Below, in pieces: positions 36,600 to 44,191 of a stretch of 64,000 nt of DNA; positions within the stretch are counted from its first letter, which is position 1; every line of letters starts with the position of its first letter. Below the pieces are notes generated by a model. That model was not told where the DNA came from, did not search any database, and saw only the letters and a program-made list of their open reading frames with translations. Source of the DNA: Ostreococcus mediterraneus (Eukaryota; Chlorophyta; Mamiellophyceae; Mamiellales; Bathycoccaceae); contig WMKK01000003.1 of assembly GCA_012295225.1 (NCBI GenBank), positions 62,001 to 126,000 of the forward strand, read 5' to 3'. A program made the translations under genes and the position numbers.

Positions 36600-36968
36600 A
36601 TGTCGAAACGGAGCGCGCGAACACCGCGAGGACATTCGCCTGTGACGATCGACACGCCAGAGCTCGTCACCCCGGGCGCGGTGACGCCGACGACGCGCGT
36701 CCCGGGCGCGCGTGGCGGCAATCTGGGCACCGCGATGGCGACGGCGATCGCGGGGACGAGCGCGACGCGAAAGCGGCCTCGCGACGACGGCGACGCCTCG
36801 GACGGTGAGTTGGACTTTTTGATCTCGATCGAGTCTTTTTTGTTGTGCAAATTACCGGATAAGATCGTCGAGTCGGACGACTTTGAGGAAATCATGAAGA
36901 CAATCAGGAAGCGCAAGCGACGCGCGTTGCAGGCGCGTGATGCGACGTGCGACACGTCGGATTTTTGA
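36600..36968 (+). CDS. Unknown Thr/Pro- and Arg-rich protein, possibly part of the next frame
   Basis: 123 residues from ATG 36600; an ATG at 36273 is possible. Not recognised. It starts MSKRSARTPRGHSPV with several Ser/Thr-Pro sites. Then come a basic-acidic linker (RKRPRDDGDASDGELDFL), a helix (DFLISIESFLLCKLPDKIVE) and a basic helix (MKTIRKRKRRALQARD). The charged, phospho-site-rich head suggests a nuclear protein. It overlaps the start of the next frame by 22 bases; the two may be one gene (see findings). Confidence 0.45.
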   Translation: MSKRSARTPRGHSPVTIDTPELVTPGAVTPTTRVPGARGGNLGTAMATAIAGTSATRKRPRDDGDASDGELDFLISIESFLLCKLPDKIVESDDFEEIMKTIRKRKRRALQARDATCDTSDF

Positions 36969-37069
36969 ATGCTCGAGACTCTGAGGAAGAGCCTTGCTCG
37001 CGAGCTACAGCAAAACGCAACAACGTCTGCCCGTTCGGGCGTCGGGCAGACGATATAGATGATGATCAC

Positions 37070-37113
<44 letters not shown>

Positions 37114-38548
37114 CCGAGGACGACCACGGGACGAGATGGAGAATGCGCTCGGGACAGGACACGGCGGATGTGACGAAGAGACTGAGGAAGTGAATGAGGC
37201 GGACGGGGACGACGACGACAAAGACGCGCATGCGAGGAAGGCCAAGTTTGCTGAGCAAAAAAAAGCAGCTTCGAAACGATGGCGCGAGAATCAGCAGAAA
37301 CTAGTAGCGGCCGGAGACCAGCACGCTATTGACATACAGGCCAATATCAAAGCAGCTAAGAAACGATGGAACGATAATCAGCAGAAACTAGTAGCGGCAG
37401 GAGACCCGCACGCTATTGACATACAGGCCAATATCAAAGCAGCTAAGAAACGAAGGCGCGAGGATCAGCAGAAACTAGCAGCGGCAGGAGACCCGCACGC
37501 TATTGACATACAGGCCAATCACAAAGCAGTTAAGAAACGATGGAACGATAATCAGCAGAAACTAGTAGCGGCAGGAGACCCGCACGCTATTGACATACAG
37601 GCCAATAAAAATGTAGCTGACAAACGATGGAACGAGAAACAGAAGAGACTAGTAGCGGCCGGAGACCAGCACGCTATTGACATACAGGCCAATCACAAAG
37701 CAGCTAAGAAACGATGGAACGAGAAACAGAAGAAGATGGAACGCGCACCTGTTCTATCCAGCAAAACCGCGAAAATAGTGAAGCAGAAGATGGTAGGGGG
37801 GCGGCAAGGCAAAGGAACAGCTCCACGCAAGTTCACGTTGTCGGATCTGGTGCAAGCGAGCACGTCAAAGACACGCGCGAGCGCGAAACCTGATGCAGGC
37901 TTTGACAGCATGCTTGAACGCCGCGCCAGCGAAATGAAATTGGAACTCGAACAAGAACGTTTACTGCACAAAATTTTGGCTCAAACGGTGCGTGAATGTC
38001 GCGTAACATGGGGCGACTGCGGCGGTGCGTTTGACCGCGAGTTGGATGACAAGACCATACGCAGCGTCCTCACGAAAGGCGACTATCACGTGTACGTCGG
38101 GATGACGACAAGCAAACGCATTATGTCCGAGGCATTTACCTTCGTGAATCGCGCTGGACTTAAAAGGGGAAATCGGGTGTTTGGCAACTCCGTGTTAGAA
38201 TATTCCAAACCGCAACGCAAGACTCACTCGCGACCGACTGTGAAGGAGGCGCAGGAGCGCCTCAACTTCTTAGCTTTTGCCGTTCAAGGGTTCGCGAACA
38301 TTTCGACGGCGAACTTGTTCGAGCGTCTTTTACAGCTGTGCGCAGAAGAAGCAACCAGCCGTAGCCGCTACTTAGGCATTCGATTATGGAGAGAGCTGAC
38401 AACATTTGCTTTGCCACCCGAGCTGGAATTGGCCGAAGATTTTTTGGCGCGCGTCTACATCTGCGTCTCGCGTGTCGACCGCACAAAAATGGATTTGAGA
38501 GCAGGAACGGTTCATCTCAACGGCGTAGAGATGCGCATTATTAAATGA
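36947..38548 (+). CDS. Unknown protein with 29-residue tandem repeats
   Basis: Not recognised. 533 residues if it starts at 36947; an ATG at 37136, just after the poly-Asp tract, is an alternative giving 470. Parts: acidic head with poly-Asp (residues 38-56); five and a half 29-residue repeats of the form KRWNDNQQKLVAAGDPHAID followed by IQANIKAAK (residues 110-265); a basic linker; and a unique C-terminal domain of about 215 residues (AQTVRECRVTWGDCGGAFDR; DYHVYVGMTTSKRI; KEAQERLNFLAFAVQGFANI; ending VHLNGVEMRIIK). The VYVGMTTS segment faintly recalls the YIG half of GIY-YIG nucleases but lacks the usual GIY spacing; I do not claim it. Function unknown. Confidence 0.65.
37024..37052. repeat. 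Perfect 9-bp inverted repeat (hairpin)
   Basis: CGTCTGCCC at 37024-37032 is the exact reverse complement of GGGCAGACG at 37044-37052, with an 11-base loop. It lies between the end of the 36600 frame and the (GAT)n tract. Confidence 0.85.
37059..37112 (+). repeat. (GAT)n microsatellite coding poly-Asp
   Basis: About 17 near-perfect GAT units, with one CAC interruption at the start, read as Asp in the 36947 frame. A slippage-prone tract. Confidence 0.95.
37274..37735 (+). repeat. 87-bp in-frame minisatellite, about 5.3 copies
   Basis: Units start at 37274, 37361, 37448, 37535, 37622 and 37709 (partial), each beginning AAACGATGG (or AAACGAAGG). The period is exactly 87 bp, so each unit codes 29 residues. 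Copies are almost identical at DNA level, including synonymous positions, which points to recent expansion or homogenisation. Confidence 0.95.
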
Positions 38549-38846
38549 GTCGCGGTATTACAGTAGCTACTATCGCATGATACACATGCACGTTGTATTC
38601 AAAATAATTCATGTTGTTACGATGATGCGTCTGCGAGTCTGCGTCTGATGTGGACGCCGGCGCGGTTGGTGCCAGCAATTACCCCACGCGCAACTCGTCT
38701 TCGAGCTCGCGACGATGATGCAGTAGCGTTCGTCGTGACGAACAAACATGCATCGTGATCGCGACATTCGCGAGTTTGTAATACAAGACGCACGCTACAC
38801 GATACGAAGAGCGCGGGGTCGCGCGAGTGCACCAATGAGCACTGTG

Positions 38847-38867
38847 AAAATCTCAACATGCAACTTC
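38847..38867 (+). repeat. 21-bp direct repeat, copy 1
   Basis: AAAATCTCAACATGCAACTT plus C, identical to the copy at 39194-39214, 347 bp apart. Both copies can be read in the same phase as NLNMQL. Confidence 0.9.
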
Positions 38868-38900
38868 CTCGAGTTCCACCACGCCGCACTTTTCGACGCA

Positions 38901-39008
38901 CGCGCGCGTCGCATCGGTCGCGCACACATTCCAGAGGGCGTGTACGCATGAAGATACAATCCTTTCGTCGTCCGTGCTTCGTCTGGCGCGACCGATGCGA
39001 CGCGCGCG
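38901..39008. repeat. Inverted repeat, about 22-bp arms, about 62-bp spacer
   Basis: The left arm is GCGCGCGTCGCATCGGTCGC around 38902-38921. The right arm is GCGACCGATGCGACGCGCGC around 38988-39007. The arms are perfect reverse complements over at least 20 bases. Confidence 0.85.
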
Positions 39009-39193
39009 CGATGCCGGGGTGCATCGTGAAATGAGCGATCACAAAAAATGCCGTCGCCTTCGGCGCGGTATGAATCGCGACGTCGTCCGCCGCGCTTCAC
39101 AACGACCACGCNACACTGGTAACGTTTACGTTTTCGACCTTGACGCGAAGCCTCGCGCGAAAAGACTGACCAACGGCGCGTTGGTCGAGCGCC

Positions 39194-39214
39194 AAAATCT
39201 CAACATGCAACTTC
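39194..39214 (+). repeat. 21-bp direct repeat, copy 2
   Basis: Identical to 38847-38867; the following sequence differs. Confidence 0.9.
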
Positions 39215-39252
39215 TCTGGGAGAAGCACTGGTGAAGCGTCCACGCGTGGAGG

Positions 39253-40476
39253 TTGGTCCGGGAGACCATGACGCGCGCGCCTTCGTCGCCGAAGACGCGG
39301 CGCGTAACGCGCTCGCNAAATCGAAACCGCTGCACGGCTGCGTTTTGGGACGCGGTGTGCGAAGGTACACGATTGCGGTTACTCGACATGCATGGCGGCG
39401 GCGGCGGCGGCGACTGGACGACGCGTTCGTCGTCTCACGACGTTGACCGAGCCATTGTACTCGCACGACGCGACGCGCTCGCGAATGAAAGCTTAAGGAG
39501 TCCGCCGAACTTTGTAAAAGATCAATACGCGCCAACGACGCATGCCACGCGCGCGCGCGTGCGAAATTATCTNTCGCGGTGGGGATTCCGCGCCCGCGTC
39601 GCGGGACAGGTTCCCGCGGCGGCGGTGGCCAAGCGTTTAGCAATCACGTCTGGCATAGATTTCACCCGTATCAGAGATCACGGGCGTCTGTGTTGGAATA
39701 GACAGTTCCAACGCCTGTTCGNGCGCATCCAAATCTTAGATATCGGATGCGGCACAAAGTCGTGGACGCGGTGGTTGAACCACTGCGTCCACGACGCGTG
39801 GCGCGAAAAAATTGTGATCGTCACGATCGATATAGAAGAAAAAATGCGCCCGGATATTCGTAAGGACATCACAAAATGGCGACAGTGGTTGCGTACTGAG
39901 CTCAAGCGCTTGGGCCACGAGCGAACTCGCTGGCACATCGTGTCGTTCGCGAGTGAATGCACAGAATTTTGTCCTCTGAAAAACAAGCTGAACAAGCAAG
40001 ACGAAGAGCGCGATCTCGTCGGGGCTACGTGGCTCGCCCAATCTGGGATGATGATGATAATCNAATTACAACCGCTGGTGTGGTTTATCGAGTGTAGCGG
40101 TGCCGGCGGTGATGCGCTGAAAACGCAAGAGTGCATGGACTGCCCCGAAATGCGCGCGCGCCTGGTGGATTTGACTCTGTGCAACGCNGGCGCGGATATT
40201 CAGAAGGACTCTTCTTGGTGGACAAATCTTCCTCGCGACATTTACTCCGTGTATGGTTTTCCGGAAACGTCCTGCGCCCATGCGGGAGGGCGCAAGTGTC
40301 TGTGGAAAATGCTGTTTGCGTGTCACATGCGCCACGTCGGCGGTGGTCGTGGGCCGACGAGCATNACGCTACCGGCGACGCGCGAAGAGAGNATGCAATA
40401 CCCGCCCATGTTATGTGCGCAATGGATTGCGTCTGCCGNGCACGCGATGCTGTATTACGAATCAGTCGAGGCCTAG
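39253..40476 (+). CDS. Putative cytosine-C5 DNA-methyltransferase-like protein in low-quality sequence
   Basis: Open frame of 407 codons containing eight N positions (39317, 39573, 39722, 40063, 40188, 40365, 40392, 40439), so residues and frame are uncertain there. The middle has a methyltransferase-like motif I (IQILDIGCGTKSWTRWL) and an acidic strand (KIVIVTIDIEEKMRPDI). Next come FASECTEFCPLKNK, resembling motif IV with its Cys (consensus PxC-x-x-[FY]-S), and LVWFIECSGAGG in the place of motif VI (ENV-like). The tail (CLWKMLFACHMRHVG) resembles the end block with W-x-N. The Pro of motif IV is absent, so activity is doubtful. The first about 110 residues are low-complexity, so the start is unsure. 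An N6 or RNA methylase is the alternative. Confidence 0.45.
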   Translation: MVRETMTRAPSSPKTRRVTRSXNRNRCTAAFWDAVCEGTRLRLLDMHGGGGGGDWTTRSSSHDVDRAIVLARRDALANESLRSPPNFVKDQYAPTTHATRARVRNYXSRWGFRARVAGQVPAAAVAKRLAITSGIDFTRIRDHGRLCWNRQFQRLFXRIQILDIGCGTKSWTRWLNHCVHDAWREKIVIVTIDIEEKMRPDIRKDITKWRQWLRTELKRLGHERTRWHIVSFASECTEFCPLKNKLNKQDEERDLVGATWLAQSGMMMIIXLQPLVWFIECSGAGGDALKTQECMDCPEMRARLVDLTLCNXGADIQKDSSWWTNLPRDIYSVYGFPETSCAHAGGRKCLWKMLFACHMRHVGGGRGPTSXTLPATREEXMQYPPMLCAQWIASAXHAMLYYESVEA

Positions 40477-40608
40477 TCTCGCAAGCCGTGCGCGTTGAGC
40501 TTGAGTAGCACTCGTATTTTTTTTTCGTATATCTGACGGCAACAAATTTCTTTGAGCGACACACTACGACGCGACTCGGTGCATCGAGTAAATCGCGGTC
40601 GGGTCAAG

Positions 40609-40787
40609 CACTATACTTTAATTTCCTCCTGTCTCGCTCGCGCCGCGGCTTTCGCCGCCGCCTTCTCGGCCGCCACTCGTTCCTTTTCCTCACGTGCCTT
40701 ATCGTCGGCGCCATCATCATTATCACCATCACGATATTCAACCGGACCAACGGTAGAAACACTCGATACATCACTCGCAAACGAATA
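40609..40787 (-). pseudogene. Short open coding-like remnant, charged C-terminal tail
   Basis: A minus frame of about 59 codons, open from a stop just upstream at 40788-40790 to TAG at 40609. It reads FASDVSSVSTVGPVEYRDGD, then an acidic patch and an Ala/Lys/Glu/Arg helix (EKERVAAEKAAAKAAARARQ) and the end EEIKV. There is no start codon. Composition is protein-like, so it may be the last exon or 3' end of a gene that was cut off, like the adjacent aminopeptidase fragment. Alternatively chance. Confidence 0.3.
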
Positions 40788-40791
40788 TTAA

Positions 40792-41160
40792 TTAATCGAG
40801 TGACTTGGAGACGATTTCAAAGACATTCTCGGAGAGACCAGGCTTGGCGAGGATGCGCTCGAGTTGTGCCTTCATCGCGGCGGAACGCGTGGGTTCGTAC
40901 TTTTTCCAACGCGTAAACGCGGACACCATGCGCGAGGCGACTTGTCCGTTCAAGTCATCCAATTGGATGACGACATCGGCTAAGAATTCGTAACCAGAGC
41001 CATCGGCGGCGTGGAAGTTGACCGAGGATCCGCAAAGGCCACCGATTAAGGAGTACACTTTGTTTGGATTTTTAATGTCAAACGCGGACGACTTCATCAA
41101 CGCCTTGACGTTGGCAATGTTGTTTGGCAACGACGAGCCGGATTGAATACCGAGCCATCA
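40792..41160 (-). pseudogene. Aminopeptidase N (PepN/M1) C-terminal fragment
   Basis: Only the last about 120 residues of an M1-family aminopeptidase N are present. The frame opens after a TGA near 41163 and starts [20 protein letters not shown], then [58 protein letters not shown] and [14 protein letters not shown] before the stop. These match the C-terminal domain of bacterial-type PepN, including the natural end. The catalytic HExxH domain (about 750 residues upstream in a full protein) is absent. In its place is the C-terminus of the J-domain gene, in another frame on the same strand. It is either a duplicated 3' fragment or an assembly join. Confidence 0.8.
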
Positions 41161-42407
41161 TTTCCATCGTTTTCGGCGACTCGCTCTTGCGCTCGGACGA
41201 GAATTGGCATCGGACCACTGGGGATAGCTCGACGCTGCCCGGCGACAGTTCGCGTATCCACACTGGCGCGACGGGGCGCGTGGTTCGCGTGGCCCATACC
41301 GAAAATGGAGCTCCCGACGAATGACGGGCCGACGTCAGGAAACGCGGTGGCTTCCGCTTCGGCGGCGGCTTCTCCTGGCGGCATTTGCTTGCGTCTAATG
41401 ATAAACGCTAAACCTTGTAATAGTGACAGGACGAACCACATGGCTATGATGGATGCTAACGAAGCGCAACGATTCACCGTGGCATGCACCCGCTTCATGA
41501 CGGCTTTGGCGTCGTCTGGTCGAGCGTCGTCAAACATGCCTTTTGTGATGAGCTCCATCGCCTCTTGAATGCGAATAAACATCTCTTTCTTCACAGGATC
41601 GTTCCCAGTCTTGTCAGGGTGATACTTCATGCTCAAGTCTCTAAAGCGCTTACGTATCTGCGCTTGTGACGCGGTTTGCGGGAGCCCCAGCACGCGGAAC
41701 GGATTAGCGCCGGTCTCGTCTGTGTACCCGAGCGCGCGCGAATACCACTCAAATTTCTGCCACAGTCCACGGTATATCTCCCGCTTACGACGCCTAACGA
41801 AGTGTTCTAACATGGCTGGATAAAAGTACGCCACGAAAACGATGACTGGAATCGGTACCACTATCGCAAACGCGCACACCCAAATCATAAACGCCGCCAA
41901 TGCGCTTCGTTTGCCACTGGCGCCGAACGCGCCTCTCGCCAACTCCTGCGCCACAGGTACGCCTTGAAATAGCAATAACCCAACGAATAACTCCTGAACG
42001 CCTTCAAATATCCACACAGCGTATAACAACGCAATCATAAACGCGCCCACGGGCCAGGCGCGGGGAAACACCACGCACTTGACGCACGGCAGCGCGCCCA
42101 CGGTGAGCAACAGAAACCACCCGAGCCTGGCACTTTCCGCCTCGTGCAAGCCGTAGAAGATCGCCGTGCTCAGCGCGCATTGAAAGAACACGTACGCGCG
42201 AGGTAACCTAGCCCTGCGCCACGCCTCGGGGTGGATTTTACCGAGCGCGACGAGTTTCGGGATCATGATAAACGCGCGCACGACTTCAAAGAGCTCACTC
42301 AGAGACCAACTGAGAATAATGTGCGCGACGTTTAGCATGGCTTGCTCGACGTTATCGTCCTTCAACATGACGATGAATAGGACGAGGCGGAACCATGGGA
42401 ACCCCAT
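41097..42407 (-). CDS. J-domain (DnaJ-like) polytopic membrane protein
   Basis: 436 residues. The N-terminal half has about five to six membrane helices ([64 protein letters not shown]). The J-domain follows at about residues 233-290 ([31 protein letters not shown] with the HPD tripeptide), then one more helix ([20 protein letters not shown]). It probably recruits Hsp70 to an endomembrane face. The last about 25 codons read into DNA that codes the aminopeptidase N fragment in another frame (from about 41165), so the native C-terminus may have been lost or changed. Confidence 0.82.
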   Translation of the reverse strand: MGFPWFRLVLFIVMLKDDNVEQAMLNVAHIILSWSLSELFEVVRAFIMIPKLVALGKIHPEAWRRARLPRAYVFFQCALSTAIFYGLHEAESARLGWFLLLTVGALPCVKCVVFPRAWPVGAFMIALLYAVWIFEGVQELFVGLLLFQGVPVAQELARGAFGASGKRSALAAFMIWVCAFAIVVPIPVIVFVAYFYPAMLEHFVRRRKREIYRGLWQKFEWYSRALGYTDETGANPFRVLGLPQTASQAQIRKRFRDLSMKYHPDKTGNDPVKKEMFIRIQEAMELITKGMFDDARPDDAKAVMKRVHATVNRCASLASIIAMWFVLSLLQGLAFIIRRKQMPPGEAAAEAEATAFPDVGPSFVGSSIFGMGHANHAPRRASVDTRTVAGQRRAIPSGPMPILVRAQERVAENDGNDGSVFNPARRCQTTLPTSRR

Positions 42408-42606
42408 CGTTACGCGCGGTGGCGCGTAACAATGACGCGCTTGTTACGCACGCCGTGAGTGCTCAAAGGACAAAAATAGCACACCACTGGCGACATTTTG
42501 GGCGCCGCGTGCAGGGAAACGGTGATTTAGACCACGCGTGCGCGAAGATTGAACGTGTCTTGATTTTCTAATTCATCTGGTCTAGTGGCGCGCGCGTACG
42601 TGATCG

Positions 42607-43546
42607 ATGTCGGATGTTGAAAAGCCATTTACGCTACGCAGCGCGCGCGAAGCGGCGGATGCCGTGCTCGAACGCGTGGCGGAGCAAGAGCGCGTGTTAA
42701 AGGTGCGGACATATAGCTTCGATTCATCGACGCGCACATGATTTGATGTCATTATGTTCACCACCGGACTCACGCGTTAGATTGCTTCGGACGCAGGGCA
42801 TGACGGAGGATGTGACGCTTCGCGCGCGGAAGACGAGCGGTCAAATGTCGTGGCTCAAAGCGGCGCTTGAACACTCGAGCGCCGCCCAGCGTGAAGAACG
42901 CGAGCAATCGCGAGAAACAATCGATGCGCTACGCGTTCGTATTCGAGCGCTCGAAGATATCGTGCGAGAAAGAGACGATGCTCTGCGCTCGTGTGAGTTA
43001 TCAAAGAATGAGCTCGCCGAACGCGTCAAGCGTTTGGACATTGAAGCCGAAACACGCGCAGTAGATTTGGATATGAAAGACCGCCACGCGTCTCGGCTTG
43101 AGGACTCTATCGCGGATTTGAGAACGCAAGTTAAAACTCTCGAGCGCTTGCGGGAGGAAAATGCGACGCTCCGACGGGAGATTGACGAACGAGAACGCGA
43201 CGCTCGAGAGCTCGAGCGACAAGTAGACGCATATCGCGCAACGGCGCGCGCCGCAGAGAATCGTCAAGCCACCGCCGAGCTCGCCGCGGCGAAAAGTGAA
43301 CGACTAGTCAAACAGTACCTCAGCACTCCTTCGGGTGAAGACCGATTGCGGTTGGAAAACCGCCTCGGCGCGCTCTCAGAAAAGCTTTCAGATTTGTCCC
43401 AAAAGGAAACGCGCGTGGCTCGATTCCGCGCGTGTCTCGCTGAAGAGCTCGCATCATCACGCCATGCACTCAAACTTGAAAACTTGCGCGCAAAAGCACT
43501 CGAACGCGAGCTCGAATCGAAAATTGACGAATTGAAATCCTTCTAA
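42607..43546 (+). CDS. Coiled-coil protein of unknown function (two exons)
   Basis: Exon 1 is 42607-42702 (32 codons, MSDVEKPFTLRSAREAADAV). Exon 2 starts at 42797 (GMTEDVTLRARKTSGQ) and runs to 43546. The donor AAAG|GTGCGGAC at 42703 and acceptor GACGCAG ending at 42796 give a 94-nt phase-0 intron that makes one frame of about 281 residues. Almost the whole of exon 2 is predicted coiled coil (regular Leu/Glu/Arg heptads from residue 50 to the end). SGQMSWLKAALEHSSAAQRE looks like the conserved head. I do not recognise a family; cytoskeletal, golgin or basal-body-type roles are all possible. Confidence 0.7.
42703..42796 (+). other. Probable 94-nt spliceosomal intron
   Basis: GTGCGG donor and CGCAG acceptor; it contains an in-frame stop and joins two phase-0 exons. 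Confidence 0.7.
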
Positions 43547-43670
43547 CGTTGTTGCGATTACACGCCGACGCGCCCACCCTCAGGCGCCGCGAACACTTCC
43601 TCGTACCAAACTCTATCTAAAGTAATAATAAATGCATGCCAACACGCGCATTAATTGTTTTTTGCGTGTT

Positions 43671-44093
43671 TTAATTCACACTCGGCGCACTCGCCAACGC
43701 ATTCGTCGCACGAATAGATGACGCCACGGCTTCCTCTGGGCTCGAATACGATTGAAAGTCCACCTCCACCGCGCCTTCGTTATACGTCGACGTCGCGATG
43801 AAACCCGCCACGGCGCTCACTAAACCGATCACTAACAATGCATACTGTGCCGCGTTACCTATCGATTCATAATTCTCGCTCTCCCACGGGTCGTCCTTGA
43901 GCATCTCTGGTGGGAGTGAGTTTGCTTTGGCTTCAGTGAGCGGCGTCGGCGTCTCTGGCGCAGTCGACGCCGACGGTTTGCCACCCTTGGACACCACCGT
44001 GGGCGTAATTGCAGACTTTTTCGCCTTACACGTCGTGCGCGTGCGCGCGCGAGCGCTGTGTACAACCGCAGGTGCGAGGGTGAGCGCGCGCAT
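43671..44093 (-). CDS. Unknown single-pass plastid membrane protein
   Basis: 140 residues from ATG 44093. It has a transit-like basic N-terminus (RARTRTTCKAKKSA), then a Thr/Pro/Lys linker. SLPPEMLKDDPWESENYESI precedes one membrane helix (AAQYALLVIGLVSAVAGFIA), and a short lumenal or stromal part follows (YNEGAVEVDFQSYSSPEEAV). The P-x-x-x-L-x-x-DPWE segment looks conserved-protein-like, but I cannot name the family. An earlier ATG at 44162 would add 23 residues. It converges on the coiled-coil gene, 125 bp away. Confidence 0.68.
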   Translation of the reverse strand: MRALTLAPAVVHSARARTRTTCKAKKSAITPTVVSKGGKPSASTAPETPTPLTEAKANSLPPEMLKDDPWESENYESIGNAAQYALLVIGLVSAVAGFIATSTYNEGAVEVDFQSYSSPEEAVASSIRATNALASAPSVN

Positions 44094-44191
44094 GGCAAAG
44101 TGAGGATAAGGAGCTTTGAGCCGTCGAATGTTGGACAATACATGAGGAGCTACATGATACAATGCGCGGGGGCTATCGCGCGGTTATTATT

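Larger units (their letters stand above)
38549..39252. other. Gene-poor stretch with inverted and direct repeats
   Basis: About 700 bp without a convincing gene. It holds the inverted repeat 38901-39008, one copy of a 21-bp direct repeat (38847) and the other copy (39194), and one N at 39112. Short frames give Arg-rich translations. One plus-frame segment (about 38790-38870) reads ECTNEHCENLNMQL, and the second repeat copy reads QNLNMQLLWEKHW before a stop; these could be remnants of coding sequence. Confidence 0.5.

Noticed and set aside
38100-38150. GIY-YIG nuclease signature in the repeat protein (VYVGMTTS)
   Set aside because: Only the second half of the motif is suggestive; the GIY strand, the catalytic Arg and the Glu are not at the usual spacing.
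36000-41170. Retroelement or virus-derived insertion
   Set aside because: I found no reverse transcriptase, integrase, capsid or long terminal repeats; the short repeats present do not frame an element.
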